DNA of 64,000 nucleotides from Micromonospora profundi (GTDB lineage Bacteria > Actinomycetota > Actinomycetes > Mycobacteriales > Micromonosporaceae). This document shows, piece by piece, positions 23,901 to 33,450 of this stretch. The DNA lies in NCBI RefSeq assembly GCF_011927785.1, contig NZ_JAATJK010000001.1, positions 3,162,001-3,226,000 of the forward strand, read 5' to 3'. The stretch's first letter is position 1. Each line of letters opens with the position of its first letter. The position numbers and the translations under genes were made by a program. The notes beneath the pieces are model-generated. The model saw nothing but the letters and a program-made list of their open reading frames with translations. It did no database searches and was not told the DNA's origin.

Positions 23901-26900
23901 CGGATCGGTGGTGCGCCAGAGGCGGCCCTTGGCGTCGTACTCGTTGGTCCATTCGTTCTTGGCGGAGTCGGTGTGCTTGGTCGCCTGACCCTTGCGGTTG
24001 AAAGCGTATGTCGTTTCGAGGTAGGCGCCGTTGACTCCGGAGGCTGTGGTGTGTTGCCGCAGCGCAACGGTCCTGCCCTCGATGTCGGTGACTGTGGTGG
24101 TGGGGGTTCCGCCTTCCGGCGGTGTGACCTTGGTCAGGTCGCCCTCGTGGCTGGTGACGGTGCGCCATTGCTCGACGAGGTTCGTGGTGTCGTCGCCGGC
24201 GAGGAAGATGCTGTTGGTGGGACGTGACGCTTGGTCGTAGACAGTTCTGGACACTGCGGGCAGGGACCAGTCCGGTTCCCACCAGAGGGTGCCTGCCGGC
24301 GCGCCGGGCTCGGCGTGGGCGGCGTAGGTCGCCGCCTGACGTCCAATCTCGTCATAGATCGTGTCGGTGACGACTCGGTCGCCGCTACCGCCCAGCGATG
24401 GCATCTGGGTTTGGCGTGGGCGCAGCAGACCGTCGAGGATCTGGTACGAGGTGGTGTGGTTGCCGTCAGCGTTCAGGGTCTGCGACGTCACGTAGGGGTA
24501 GCTATCGCGTCCAGGAGCGAACGTGTAGGTGTACTGCGCGGACGGGGTGTTCGGGTTGGCGGCGCTCGTCCATCCTTGCGTCCATACCTTGGCGACGCGG
24601 CCGAGCGCGTCGTACTTGACCTCCGAGGTGATCTTTGCGTTGGGGTCGGTAATTTTCGTCTTTGAGCCCCAGTAGGGGTTCGTTTCTACCTTCGACGACC
24701 AGTTCAGATGGTTGGTGCTGGTGACCTGGGTGATTGGTCCGCCCACGGGTGGGGTGTACGTGGTGGTGGTGAGGTTGCCTCGGATGTCCGTGGAGGACTG
24801 CTGCTTGCCGGCGAAGTCGTAGGTGGCCTGGGAGGTCGTCTGCCAGATCGTTCCCGTGCCGGAGATCCAGTCCTTGAGTTGCTCGCTCTTGGTCGTCGAT
24901 CCGAAGGTGGGTGCGGCGTCGACGCTGGTCGCGCCGTCGTAGTAGGTGCGGGCGTCGGAGATGATGTCGTCGACGCTAGAGGGGCTTGTGCCGCAGGCCA
25001 ACGCGGTGGTCGTGGTCTGCTTGACCAGTTGCGTGAGGTTCTTGCCCACGTTGCGGTTGTATGCGTAGCTGACGCACTTCTCGTCGCCGACCTTCGGGAA
25101 CTCGCCGTCGTCCTGTGACCAGTTGATGGTGCCGTACGTCTGGTCGTAGCTGCTGGTGCTGCGGGACGTGCGCCACCCTCGGGAACCGTCAACGCCTAGG
25201 GCGGTTCCGATGTAGGTCGTCTGGGTGTTGACGAAGCGTGCTTCCACGAGGTCGCCGTTGATGGTGCGACTCGCGGTGGGATTCGACCGCCATGGCACGT
25301 TCACCGTCTTCGATACCGGTTTGGTGTCGACGCCGTTGTAAAGGACCTCCTCGCGGACCTGCCCGGCGAACTGATCCTCGTCGTACACGGTCTCTGAGCC
25401 CAGTGATGCTGGCACGGTCACGCTGCGGGTGCCGCCTGACGGGTTGAGCTTGTCGTCGTGCATGCCGCGCAGGAACGTCGTCTTGGTCAGCGTCTGTGGG
25501 CTTCCGTCGTCGCCGACTCGGGTGTTGACTTGGCCGTAGCCGCGCCATTGCCCCCACGTCTTACGGTCCGGCCTGGTCAGGCCGTCATCGTCGTCGAAGT
25601 GCCACGCTGGGGAGCCTGGATAGTCGTACCAGGTGTGCCTGGTCGGCGATTGATGTCCATCTTTGAGCTGCACGTCGTCCTCGGCCACGTGCTCGACCCG
25701 ATACTTGTGCCACCACTCGGTGATGAGCTTGTTTCCAGACGGGTCGTTCGGGTCTGGCACCTTAACGGGGTAGCAGCGCCTCGTGTTGCTGTGCGGTGCC
25801 AGTGTGTCGACGATGGCGGCGGTGCATTCGGGTCGGGAGTAGTCGACCTTGATGCGCGCGCCGGTTTCGGTGACGATGCTGGATATCCGCAGCCAGTTGT
25901 CGGTGGTGCCGTGCTCGGTGTAGACCCGGTTCGGTAGTGACTCCGCCTCGAACGTCACCGGCGGCAGGTTGATGGTGCCGCCGACCAGGCCCGCGTGGTC
26001 GATTCGGTCCAGCCACAGCCCTTCATGTGTGGAGTCAGCCGTCGCCGAGAACGTGTGCGACAGAGTCCAGGACTCGACCGGCTGCCAGGCCGGGGCCGGC
26101 TTGGTGGTATCCCAACTGTCCCACACTCGCGTAGTAACCGACTTCAACCGCTTGGCAGTCCAAAACGTCGGCGAGTACTGCTGAGGGCAGGAAGTGGCCG
26201 ATGCCTTGCACTCCTGGTCCCACGGGGTGTCCTTCCAACTCGCTACCACCGGGGCGGCCTCGGTGCCACAGTTGGAAAAGCAGCGCATGTCCGTCTCGAA
26301 CAGGACCTGCGCGTACGGAGTGGTGCTGCGCTCGGTGACACCGTGCGTCCCGGCGATTCGGTCATACGTGCCGTAGTCGATGCGGGTGAGGTAACCAGCG
26401 CGGTCGTAGGTCACGTCGTCGGAGTCGGAGTCGTTACGGGCGTACTTGTTGGTTTCTTTGCCGTACCAGAAGGACATGGTGTTGCCGCGCACGTCGACGA
26501 CGTAGTCGAGGTTCCACCGCCACGCCTGTACGCAGTCCGACCCGGTGAAGGTGCTCCTTGCGCACGGCTCGCCGGAGTGGTTGCCGAACACCGGCACCGT
26601 CAGGGTGGAGTTCGTCCCGGTCGACTGGCCTGGCAGGTTGTGCCGGCCGAAGAAGTACTGGGTGCCGTCGGTGGTGGTCACCTTCCAGTACTCACCGACG
26701 TCACCGTAAGTAGTGTCGCCGGAGTCGCCGTTGGTCGCACCCGTCAGCTTCTCGATCCTCGAGCCGTCCTCCCCGCGGGAGTGCCAGCCCTTACCAGCCT
26801 GGTAGATGAGTTCGCCGCCGCGGCCGTTGAGGCTCATCGTCGCGTTGTCGGACCGCCAGCACCGGTCACCGGTCCTCGTCGTGTTGGTCGCGCCGTTCTT

Positions 26901-27905
26901 CATGTCGTCGGCGCAGGGCACGTACCGCCGCTCGATGTAGCCGGAGGAGTAGTCGAAACCCTCACCGATCCACGACGGCTGGTTGTTCGTGACCTCGGAC
27001 CGACCATCTACCGCCGCCGACGAGTAGCTCAGACCAACCGCCGGGGACGGGCCAGTCGCCGGTGGGACACCCAATGGATAGTTCCAGGAGAAGTCACCGG
27101 CATTCCCGCCGCTCGACCACGTGGACGAGGGGGCGAGGCCTGTCGCGCCAAAGTCGCCGTCGGACCCGGAAGACGTGGCGGCCAGCATCAGAAGAGGCGC
27201 GGACAGGGCCGTGGCCGACGTGACGCTCACGTCGGCCGTGGCGATACCCGCGGCGGTGTCGTTGGAGGTGCGCAGCGGTACTGACCGGCAGCTCGGGCTG
27301 ACGGGGGTGCTCATTGCGCACTGCGGCACCTGCCACAAGCGTAGGCGTGACGCCCAGGACCCGCCGGCCGCGTACCGGAAGGAGTCGTAGTTGACCGACA
27401 CCTTCGCCACGCCGGCCGGGGCGCCCTGCGGAGCGGTCACCTGCAGCATCAGACCATCGCGCCGGGCCTGCGGGAGGGTTGCCCGGTCCACGATCTTCAC
27501 GTCAAGCTGAGCGAGCGGCTCACCAGCCTTACCGGCGCCCCGATCGACCCAGACCGGCAGGGAGCCTGCCTGCACGCCGCGGCCGCCGGCCGTACGCGCC
27601 GACGACGCAGCGAGCTCGACCCGTGCGGCCGCGGGAGCAGGCCACTTGGGGGCCGGCGCAGGGGCAGAGGTCACCCTCTTCTGCTGCCAGGCCTTACCAC
27701 CGGCAACCGGGCCGCCATCACGGTCAAGCTTCTCCGCCGGCGGCTTCGACGGCTGTCGAGGTGCAGCCGCCTGCGCCGGCACGTACGGCACCAGAGACAG
27801 CACCAGAGACACGACCACCGACCCGACCAACGTCAACCGCCGACCGCTCTTACCGTGATCACTCCGACGCAACCGCCGTTGGCCGCCCGCAGAACGTGCC
27901 GACAT
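20955..27905 (-). CDS. Secreted RHS polymorphic toxin with Hint domain and C-terminal toxin
   Basis: The 2,316-residue protein starts at ATG 27905 (GAGGAACAG upstream) with a signal peptide (LTLVGSVVVSLVLSLVPYVPAQAAA). A long beta-rich region with YD/RHS repeats follows (many GRxxxxxxDxxG-type units, about residues 1150-1850). The RHS core motif LGRFISVDPIMNLSDPQQWN lies near residue 1860. A Hint domain spans about 2075-2213: SFSGDTEVLMADD, TEDHPFWN and ending VLVHN, suited to release the tail. The final ~103 residues (KWTSQTNLDDHFGRHGDEMG onward, with YFLDPETGEFGVASDRGIVT) form a compact toxin domain with paired histidines, resembling BECR-type RNase toxins (low certainty). The CPCC gene overlapping its stop is the likely antidote. 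Confidence 0.93.
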   Translation of the reverse strand: MSARSAGGQRRLRRSDHGKSGRRLTLVGSVVVSLVLSLVPYVPAQAAAPRQPSKPPAEKLDRDGGPVAGGKAWQQKRVTSAPAPAPKWPAPAAARVELAASSARTAGGRGVQAGSLPVWVDRGAGKAGEPLAQLDVKIVDRATLPQARRDGLMLQVTAPQGAPAGVAKVSVNYDSFRYAAGGSWASRLRLWQVPQCAMSTPVSPSCRSVPLRTSNDTAAGIATADVSVTSATALSAPLLMLAATSSGSDGDFGATGLAPSSTWSSGGNAGDFSWNYPLGVPPATGPSPAVGLSYSSAAVDGRSEVTNNQPSWIGEGFDYSSGYIERRYVPCADDMKNGATNTTRTGDRCWRSDNATMSLNGRGGELIYQAGKGWHSRGEDGSRIEKLTGATNGDSGDTTYGDVGEYWKVTTTDGTQYFFGRHNLPGQSTGTNSTLTVPVFGNHSGEPCARSTFTGSDCVQAWRWNLDYVVDVRGNTMSFWYGKETNKYARNDSDSDDVTYDRAGYLTRIDYGTYDRIAGTHGVTERSTTPYAQVLFETDMRCFSNCGTEAAPVVASWKDTPWDQECKASATSCPQQYSPTFWTAKRLKSVTTRVWDSWDTTKPAPAWQPVESWTLSHTFSATADSTHEGLWLDRIDHAGLVGGTINLPPVTFEAESLPNRVYTEHGTTDNWLRISSIVTETGARIKVDYSRPECTAAIVDTLAPHSNTRRCYPVKVPDPNDPSGNKLITEWWHKYRVEHVAEDDVQLKDGHQSPTRHTWYDYPGSPAWHFDDDDGLTRPDRKTWGQWRGYGQVNTRVGDDGSPQTLTKTTFLRGMHDDKLNPSGGTRSVTVPASLGSETVYDEDQFAGQVREEVLYNGVDTKPVSKTVNVPWRSNPTASRTINGDLVEARFVNTQTTYIGTALGVDGSRGWRTSRSTSSYDQTYGTINWSQDDGEFPKVGDEKCVSYAYNRNVGKNLTQLVKQTTTTALACGTSPSSVDDIISDARTYYDGATSVDAAPTFGSTTKSEQLKDWISGTGTIWQTTSQATYDFAGKQQSSTDIRGNLTTTTYTPPVGGPITQVTSTNHLNWSSKVETNPYWGSKTKITDPNAKITSEVKYDALGRVAKVWTQGWTSAANPNTPSAQYTYTFAPGRDSYPYVTSQTLNADGNHTTSYQILDGLLRPRQTQMPSLGGSGDRVVTDTIYDEIGRQAATYAAHAEPGAPAGTLWWEPDWSLPAVSRTVYDQASRPTNSIFLAGDDTTNLVEQWRTVTSHEGDLTKVTPPEGGTPTTTVTDIEGRTVALRQHTTASGVNGAYLETTYAFNRKGQATKHTDSAKNEWTNEYDAKGRLWRTTDPDKGTATSTFNDDDTLRKTVDARGEALWYVYDQLGRKTQLRDDSATGRLRAEWKYDTLYTGQPGFKGQLTQSIRYDYNSSGTASAYKWQARGFTERYQPTGANYVIPPVETGLDATYLYGYGYSQFTGAPTTISYPAGGGLVTEQLTTDYDATTGMPVRLDTSLTGSVGTMATATYTAYGERKSSIYKVPGNSDSFTQDIVYREEATRRVERTTVERSSSAGTVTDRHYFYKDAGNFESITDTPEVGQADVQCFREDTLGRLTTAWTPKPEVSCKTDPTVGNLGGPAPYWHNWTVNDTGSRLNETSRTSSETTTRDYVVPDGGQGVVRPHAVTQMTTEAPGQPAVATRYGYDGAGNTTCRPAATVANDCVTGANSQTLGWDAEGKLATVTSGGETIETNVYDVNGVRLIRRDTTGTTLYLPGQEIRRQGGVNTGTRYYDFAGVTCASRTAGSAVTDLTWLYSDHQGTQQIAINAGTQKVDIRRQTPYGTPRGSNPPWVNGKGFVGGDNDPTNLVNIGARQYDQSLGRFISVDPIMNLSDPQQWNGYSYANNSPVTSSDPSGLIPADCAKYGCPDYRMGDEKGNRQNKQKSPGCWPQCSSAGAPKKSTAPTINDIRAGSFPIPDKYKTILKAKGYEGSDRYTVGDVTDWAAQSRENYVLVCSEILGGDPLVCDVQNPLLPKRSAVQDLILGALIVGAVVCPLCLAEAALEEGQLAATGAMIGGSGLGAVRQFIGIKAAAGVGALCSFSGDTEVLMADDTSKPISEIEIGDEVKAADPETDEEAAKPVTHLWIHQDTLQNLLIDGRILTTTEDHPFWNATDRRWERADELDPGDLLETPEDSRAAVGRFIPNTAREDTAYNLTVADIHTYYVLAGNTPVLVHNTNGCGVHKWTSQTNLDDHFGRHGDEMGFSTQAEYRYAAEDLMCTCGGRRPGVQIKQDGNTRYFLDPETGEFGVASDRGIVTYYVPENPLSHFNNQPGVSIP

Positions 27906-28043
27906 GAGCTGTTCCTCTCCACAACCACTACCGAAGCCTGGGACATTCGAATAGGAGCGACCGGGTGTCACCGCCCCGGCGGCGCTCGATTTCATGGTCG
28001 ATCCGAATCACGTCGGTCGACAGGTGGATGCTCTAGTGCCGAG

Positions 28044-31000
28044 TCACCGGTGCCAAAGAACCGTTCCGCCGGGGTCGAGGAGTACCAAATCACCGTTATC
28101 ACGCAGGACCAGTTGACTCACGGCTGTGCCTGCAGTCGAGGTGTCCCACAAGGCTGTGCCATCACTGCGGTAGACCACCAGGTTGCCGTCTGTCTGCAAA
28201 GTCGCGTAGGCACCGGAATTGCCCCACGTTTCAGTGTCCCAAATGGGAGAACCCGCCTGACTGAGCACAAGGTTGCCGTCGTCCTGCATGAGTAGTTGGT
28301 AATTGCCGACATCCGAGCGCAGATATTGACCGGCGGTCAGACTTTCGTTTTCGACCAGCAGGTTCGTGCCTGGGGTGGCTGGAATTCGGGAGTTGTAGAG
28401 GTTGACCACGGCGGTGTCCGTCATAGCGCCTTGGAACACGGCGACGTCGTCGATGCCACCGGTCCATTGGTCAATCACCTGGTCGTGCCACAATGCACGA
28501 CCGACCAGCAGCGGCCCATTTGAAGTCATCGGAGTGAAAGGCACAGCCTGGACGCCTTCGAGGACACCATTGACGTAGAGTCGGATCTCCTTACGCCCTG
28601 CGTCGTACACGCCGGTGAGGTGCGTCCAGACCTCGCTTTCGGCGGCGTTGGTTGAGCGCACGCTTATCGTGGAGGTTGTTGTCACGTCCTCATCGCTCAG
28701 CGCGAACTGCCACTTGCCGACATCGGACTGATACTTCAACCAGAAGGCACTTTCGTGCGTACCACGCTGCGACACCGCAGTCCGCATTCCGACCGGGCTG
28801 CTGAGCATAACCCAGGCCGACACCGTAAATGAATCATCGGTACGCAGTACGGGTTTCTCTTGCCACGCGTTCAGCTCATTGCCGTCGGCATCGGTATGGG
28901 GAGCGAGCTTGATAGCGCTGCGTGCATACTCCTGCGTGTTCTCGTCGAATCCGTCATCGGGGAAGTACCGGTAGTCCAGCCACAGGCCCTGTCCGCCACC
29001 GTAACCCGCTGCGACCTCGGAGCCCTTAGTCAGCGCCAACCATCGGTCCCATGCCGTAACCGAATCGGGCGCCTCGCACGAATCCAGAAAGTCAGTGACA
29101 TAGCAAGACTGGGCGTTCTCGAAATCCCAGTTGCCGACGGGGATGGGCGTCAGTATCCCGGGCTCGTTGAATCCGCCCGACAGCGGATCGGCGGCCAACT
29201 GGCCGCTGAAGTCGTGGGGCACCAGGACCCGGTCAAACACCTGCACATCGGCAAGGTTGCCCTGCCACCACGTGGACCCCGACCTACCGATCCAGAACGG
29301 CTGGGTCGCGTCATTGAACCCCACGACGCCGTTGACGGTCGACTCCAGTCTTCCGTTGACATACAGCTTGAGCGTGTCATCTACAGCGTCATACACGCAG
29401 GTCAGGTGGGTCCAGACGCTGCTCTGGGGCACCGAGCTGGACGTCGCGTTCCACCACGTGATCGTGCCCGAGGTCGCCGATGGCATCTGGGCCAACCACC
29501 GGTCGGTGCTCTTCTGGTACTGGAAATACAGCGATGCGGATCCGGTGGCATCCTTGGTCACCACCGTCCGGTCCGCTGATCTGTCTGTCAGTCGCACCCA
29601 TGCCGCCACGCTGAACGACTTCGAGGTGTCCAGAACCTGTCCGGAGGTTTGCGCGTACGACGACGTCCCGTTGAAGGTCGCGGTCTGGCCACCGGCTAGG
29701 CGAACGTCGTCGGACCACGTCACGTTGGTGGCCGTAAGCGCAGAGTTAGTGGGAGCTGGTTGTCCATCGGCCAGCGCGGCGGCCTGACTCATCCCTGGGT
29801 AGGTCTCCAAGCCCCATTTGGCGGTGGCCGACGACGGGCGTGCGACGGTGAACTCGACGGATCCGTAACCCTCGTTCAATGTGGCGTCCACGGCTTTGAC
29901 CAGCAGAACGTTGCGCCCGAAACTCGCCGCCGTCACCTCCACCTCGGCGAACCTAGGGTTCGTGCCCTGCGCGGTGACCACCCTCGTAGCCGCGTCCCAG
30001 CCATACATGAAGCGGACCACGTCCGTGGCAGTGGATTCGATCCTGACTTTGCCCGTCAGGCCGGGTCCGGCTGGCAGTGTCACGACCCGCGCCGTGACCG
30101 GTGGCTTGGTCGTGTCCGCCCTGAACTGGCACCATCCCGACCAGTCGCCCGTCAGGGAGTAGGGGGCCCTGTCGGTGGCCTTGGCGCGGAAGGCGTACGT
30201 GGGCCCAGTGGTAACGGTCACCGTGTTGCTGGTCGCACGCGAGTTCGGGGTGATACCGGTCTTGTTTGGCGGCGGCGTCTTTCGGGTGGGCGACGCGTCC
30301 GTCACTGTGCCCATGCCGCCGGCGGGAACTTCGATCCATTCGAAAGTTCCGGTCAGGGAGTCCGCGCCGTCGGCGTCGGGAAACATCGCCGAGAAGCTCG
30401 GGGTCAGTGTGCCGATCGTCAGAGCACTGGAAGCAGGGCAGGCCACACCGGCCACTTGCAGACCATTAGGGGCACCTGGCTTGGAGTCGTAGTCCACGTA
30501 CAGCTTGGCGTCGTTCGGGAGGAACTTCTTCCACCGTCCCTGCGTGGACTCGCCTGAGCCGTTCGCGGCGCGCGCCGTGAACCCGACTGTGATGTTGTTC
30601 CAGCTCTTTGTGGCGGCAGTCTGCAACTGGGCGGTCACCGTTGAACCCGAGAAGTTCATCGTCATGTTCGGTTGAATCGTCTGGCAGCCACCGGCCTCGT
30701 TCGCATGCCCCGAGGCGTCGTCCAGGAAGGTCGGAATCAACATCTTCTCCCAGTTGGCCTTCATCGTCGCGTTGATCGCTGACGAGAAGTACATCGACGA
30801 GACCGTGTCGTCGCAGGAGTGGGAGTGCGTGAGGGTCATCTGAACGCGGGCCGACTCGACGTGCTTGCCCTTCAGTGACACGCCATTGGCAGTCGTTGGG
30901 AATTCGAAGAAGGACCTGTACAGAGCCCCGGTTTCCGGGCTCAAGCCCACCCGAGCGGTGGAGTAGTCGGTGTTCGACGAGCCGTTGTTGGTGGCATAGG

Positions 31001-31928
31001 CCCACTTCGACTTGTACACCGACCACGCCGGATCGATGAACAGCGGGAAAACGGCCTCGGGTGCCTGCAGCAACGCCACGTCCGGGCGCAGCACAAGATC
31101 GGTACCCGACAGTTCCACTTCCACCGGCGCCACCCGAGCGGCATCACCCGCACCCGCCGGCGTCGACTCCGCCCCCGACATCAGGCCACGGGCAGATGTT
31201 CCTGCTGCCGCCCCAGTCCGTGAATCCCACATCACCGCCGGCTCCGCAGTGGCGAAGACGGAGCTACCGGCCGTCGCGCGCAGACCACCTCCCGGCCCGG
31301 GGCTAACCTCAACATCGCCGCTCAACGCGAATCGAATCTGGCGCACCGCCGGGTTCGCCGCCGCAGCCGCCGACTTCACGATCAAGGCGTGGCTAAACCC
31401 GGTACGCGTCGCCCGCACGACTAGGTCCACGTCGGTCAACACGTTGCGGTAGGTGGCGGAGTCGGCCGCCACCTCCGGAGCGGGTAAGGCTCCCTCCGAC
31501 CACGACATCATCATCGCCTTGCCGTCACGCCTGAGCGTCACCAGCGGGCCAGCGCCACCGCCGGAAAAAGCGACGTCAGCCACAGACATCGCCGGCCGCC
31601 ACCTGTTGTCCGAGCCGGCGGCGAGCTGGAGGTCTATCTCCGCCCAGCGGCCAGTCCTACGGGTTCGTTGTGGCACCACCGCCGACTCAAACCGAAGTCG
31701 ACCATCCGGCTGCGCCACCACCTGAGCGAGCTCCGTGCGGGAACTGTCCACGAAAACTTGCTCGTCGCACGCCACAGCAAGGGCGGATGCCTCAGCCTCC
31801 GAAGGCGCGACACCCGTACACGCCGGAGCCGCCGCAGCGGCACTGACCTCAGCAGGGACGGCGAGCACGCTGCCGGTAACCGCAGCCGCTACCCACACAG
31901 CCAGCCCACGACGGCACCGACGGCCCAT
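28044..31928 (-). CDS. Secreted LamG-repeat protein with C-terminal bulb-type lectin
   Basis: The 1,294-residue protein has an N-terminal signal peptide (LAVWVAAAVTGSVLAVPAEVSA), then a region with FPLFIDPAWSVYKSKWAYATN that is common in actinobacterial RHS-partner proteins. Two LamG/concanavalin-like domains lie near residues 726-913 (SFSVAAWVRL ... LYVNGRLESTV ... FWIGRSG) and 1016-1180 (SFTVSAWVMLSS ... RLYVNGVLEG). A B-lectin domain lies at about 1196-1294 with the repeated QxDGNLVxY-type motif. ATG 31928 was preferred to TTG 31949. The gene is 138 bp upstream of the RHS toxin on the same strand, so it probably assists surface attachment or delivery of that toxin. Confidence 0.9.
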   Translation of the reverse strand: MGRRCRRGLAVWVAAAVTGSVLAVPAEVSAAAAAPACTGVAPSEAEASALAVACDEQVFVDSSRTELAQVVAQPDGRLRFESAVVPQRTRRTGRWAEIDLQLAAGSDNRWRPAMSVADVAFSGGGAGPLVTLRRDGKAMMMSWSEGALPAPEVAADSATYRNVLTDVDLVVRATRTGFSHALIVKSAAAAANPAVRQIRFALSGDVEVSPGPGGGLRATAGSSVFATAEPAVMWDSRTGAAAGTSARGLMSGAESTPAGAGDAARVAPVEVELSGTDLVLRPDVALLQAPEAVFPLFIDPAWSVYKSKWAYATNNGSSNTDYSTARVGLSPETGALYRSFFEFPTTANGVSLKGKHVESARVQMTLTHSHSCDDTVSSMYFSSAINATMKANWEKMLIPTFLDDASGHANEAGGCQTIQPNMTMNFSGSTVTAQLQTAATKSWNNITVGFTARAANGSGESTQGRWKKFLPNDAKLYVDYDSKPGAPNGLQVAGVACPASSALTIGTLTPSFSAMFPDADGADSLTGTFEWIEVPAGGMGTVTDASPTRKTPPPNKTGITPNSRATSNTVTVTTGPTYAFRAKATDRAPYSLTGDWSGWCQFRADTTKPPVTARVVTLPAGPGLTGKVRIESTATDVVRFMYGWDAATRVVTAQGTNPRFAEVEVTAASFGRNVLLVKAVDATLNEGYGSVEFTVARPSSATAKWGLETYPGMSQAAALADGQPAPTNSALTATNVTWSDDVRLAGGQTATFNGTSSYAQTSGQVLDTSKSFSVAAWVRLTDRSADRTVVTKDATGSASLYFQYQKSTDRWLAQMPSATSGTITWWNATSSSVPQSSVWTHLTCVYDAVDDTLKLYVNGRLESTVNGVVGFNDATQPFWIGRSGSTWWQGNLADVQVFDRVLVPHDFSGQLAADPLSGGFNEPGILTPIPVGNWDFENAQSCYVTDFLDSCEAPDSVTAWDRWLALTKGSEVAAGYGGGQGLWLDYRYFPDDGFDENTQEYARSAIKLAPHTDADGNELNAWQEKPVLRTDDSFTVSAWVMLSSPVGMRTAVSQRGTHESAFWLKYQSDVGKWQFALSDEDVTTTSTISVRSTNAAESEVWTHLTGVYDAGRKEIRLYVNGVLEGVQAVPFTPMTSNGPLLVGRALWHDQVIDQWTGGIDDVAVFQGAMTDTAVVNLYNSRIPATPGTNLLVENESLTAGQYLRSDVGNYQLLMQDDGNLVLSQAGSPIWDTETWGNSGAYATLQTDGNLVVYRSDGTALWDTSTAGTAVSQLVLRDNGDLVLLDPGGTVLWHR

Positions 31929-33051
31929 GCCACACGTCCAATCGATCAAGAAGCAGTGGCAGAGACGATAGGGCTACCCATCCCTACGGTCTGACCCGTA
32001 GGCCCGCCCACCGCCCCTTCCGTCCACATCGGACTGAGGCGGCGGCTACCGCCGGCTGGTCGACACGCCCGTGAGCAGGTTGCATTACCGAAGGTGACCG
32101 ACGACAGTTAACCTTATTTATTGAGTGACTTCCATCACAGTCACTGCTTGATGCGAAGTACGCGTTGTCGTTGCCTAAATGCCGCACGGCACCCCCGCGC
32201 AGCGGGGCAGGACCGGTCGAGGATCCCGTCCCTCCGCGCTGCCCTCACTCGCGGAAGGGGCAGACTGGCTCCTTGGCCGGAGGGTGGACGCCGCACCTGG
32301 CGTACCACGTCGGCGCACGAGCGGAGGCTCGAACGCAGCCTGCGTGCTGGAGCGGCAGCAACAACAACGACTGGCGGGGCACCGTCAGGCCGACACTTGG
32401 GGCCCCAGCCCTGCCCCGAGATCTACGGCCCATCGTCGAGCTCTCGCGAGACCGAGGCTCATGCGCTCGCTGTGCCCGGCTGAGGTTCCCCCGGCAGCTC
32501 GGAACCTTTGACCACGCCGGGAGCCTGCCGGGGAATCCAATCCCAGGCTCCTCCCTTTTACTCCTCCTGCGCATATCGACTACCGCGACGGCGCGGCACT
32601 CACCCAGGCAGTCCTGCGCCGTCCGGCCCGATCCGGCCGCCGCGAGCGACGGCCAGATCACCATGCGAGCCGATCCTCGGGCCCGACAAGTGCCGCTGCC
32701 GCGGCTCCCATCATTCCGGCCAAATTGGTGCAGATGGCTTGCTGTTTCGGTGTGTGCCCAGCTCAGCGGCAGCTAGACCGGTTCGCCTCGACCTGTCGGC
32801 CCACCTTCAAGCCAATGGCGCGACGGTCACCACGTGAGGGCCCATGACGGCGTTCTCATCGGCCCACCTCGCTCGGGGTCGACAACGAGCGGCGCATGAT
32901 TTCAGAAGGCCGCAGTGATCGTCCGCCTATCCGCAGGGACCTGAGTTGTCCACAGCTGATGCGATCAGGCATTGATCGGCTGGGCCACTACTGCTGAAGT
33001 ACCTGCGCGGGGACGACGCCACGTCCCATCCAACGACGAAGGAGCGCAGCT
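31929..33051. other. 1.1-kb stretch without a convincing gene
   Basis: Open frames here are short-lived, lack ribosome-binding sites and have biased shadows on both strands; none resembles a known protein. The left part must hold the promoter of the LamG-RHS-CPCC genes. The right part must hold the promoter of the small plus-strand genes starting at 33052. Confidence 0.5.
32962..32978. promoter_or_regulatory. Inverted repeat upstream of the three small genes
   Basis: CGATCA and TGATCG are separated by five bases, about 74 bp before the start at 33052. Size and location suit an operator, but the arms are short and chance occurrence is possible. Confidence 0.25.
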
Positions 33052-33210
33052 ATGACCCGGGATCAACGCAGCCGATCACGGCGCACGGAAAGGCCCACAC
33101 CACTGGAGCACCTCACCGGTGTCACCGGCCCCATCGGCGCGACGGCCGCCCTCATCGCCGCCGTCGCCAGGCTGCTGACAGCCGCCGCCACACTGACGGT
33201 GAGTCGCTGA
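33052..33210 (+). CDS. Small basic protein of unknown function (52 aa)
   Basis: An ATG preceded by AAGGAG at 7 nt opens a 52-residue frame: a highly basic N-terminus (TRDQRSRSRRTERP) and a hydrophobic C-terminal half (IGATAALIAAVARLLTAAATLTV) that could be one membrane helix. Its TGA overlaps the ATG of the next gene (TGATG), so the pair is translationally coupled. I do not recognise the family. A membrane-inserted basic peptide in a toxin-rich region could be a regulator or a small toxin, but this is speculation. Confidence 0.6.
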   Translation: MTRDQRSRSRRTERPTPLEHLTGVTGPIGATAALIAAVARLLTAAATLTVSR

Positions 33211-33443
33211 TGCCCGCCGTCGAGGTATGGCTGCTCGGCGGACCCGCCGACGGCCGCATCACCCACATTGAAGTTGACGACGACGGCTCCCTTCCACAGG
33301 CCATCTTCCTGACGCAGAGCGGCGCCTACCTCGGTGCCCGAGATCATCCCAGCCAGCCGGTGCAGCACCGCTACCTCCGCTGCGCCGGCGAGGTCGACCC
33401 GCCAACCTTCCAGTACGACGGCCCTCTCCCCCAGGACCAGTGA
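33210..33443 (+). CDS. Hypothetical protein, GGPADG-type (77 aa)
   Basis: The 77-residue acidic protein begins with VEVWLLGGPADGRITHIEVDDDG, a pattern seen in short hypothetical proteins of actinobacterial phages and integrative elements, and ends in a polar tail. It is coupled to the upstream basic peptide by a one-base stop/start overlap and followed 7 bp later by another small gene. No catalytic motif is visible. Confidence 0.6.
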   Translation: MPAVEVWLLGGPADGRITHIEVDDDGSLPQAIFLTQSGAYLGARDHPSQPVQHRYLRCAGEVDPPTFQYDGPLPQDQ

Positions 33444-33450
33444 CGTCAGC

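Noticed and set aside
25995..27284. 429-codon plus-strand frame inside the RHS gene
   Set aside because: It is a shadow of the RHS coding strand; composition is Val/Gly/Arg-rich without domain patterns.
32165..32776. Possible 203-residue gene in the 1.1-kb gap
   Set aside because: No ribosome-binding site, random composition and competing frames on both strands; no recognisable motif.
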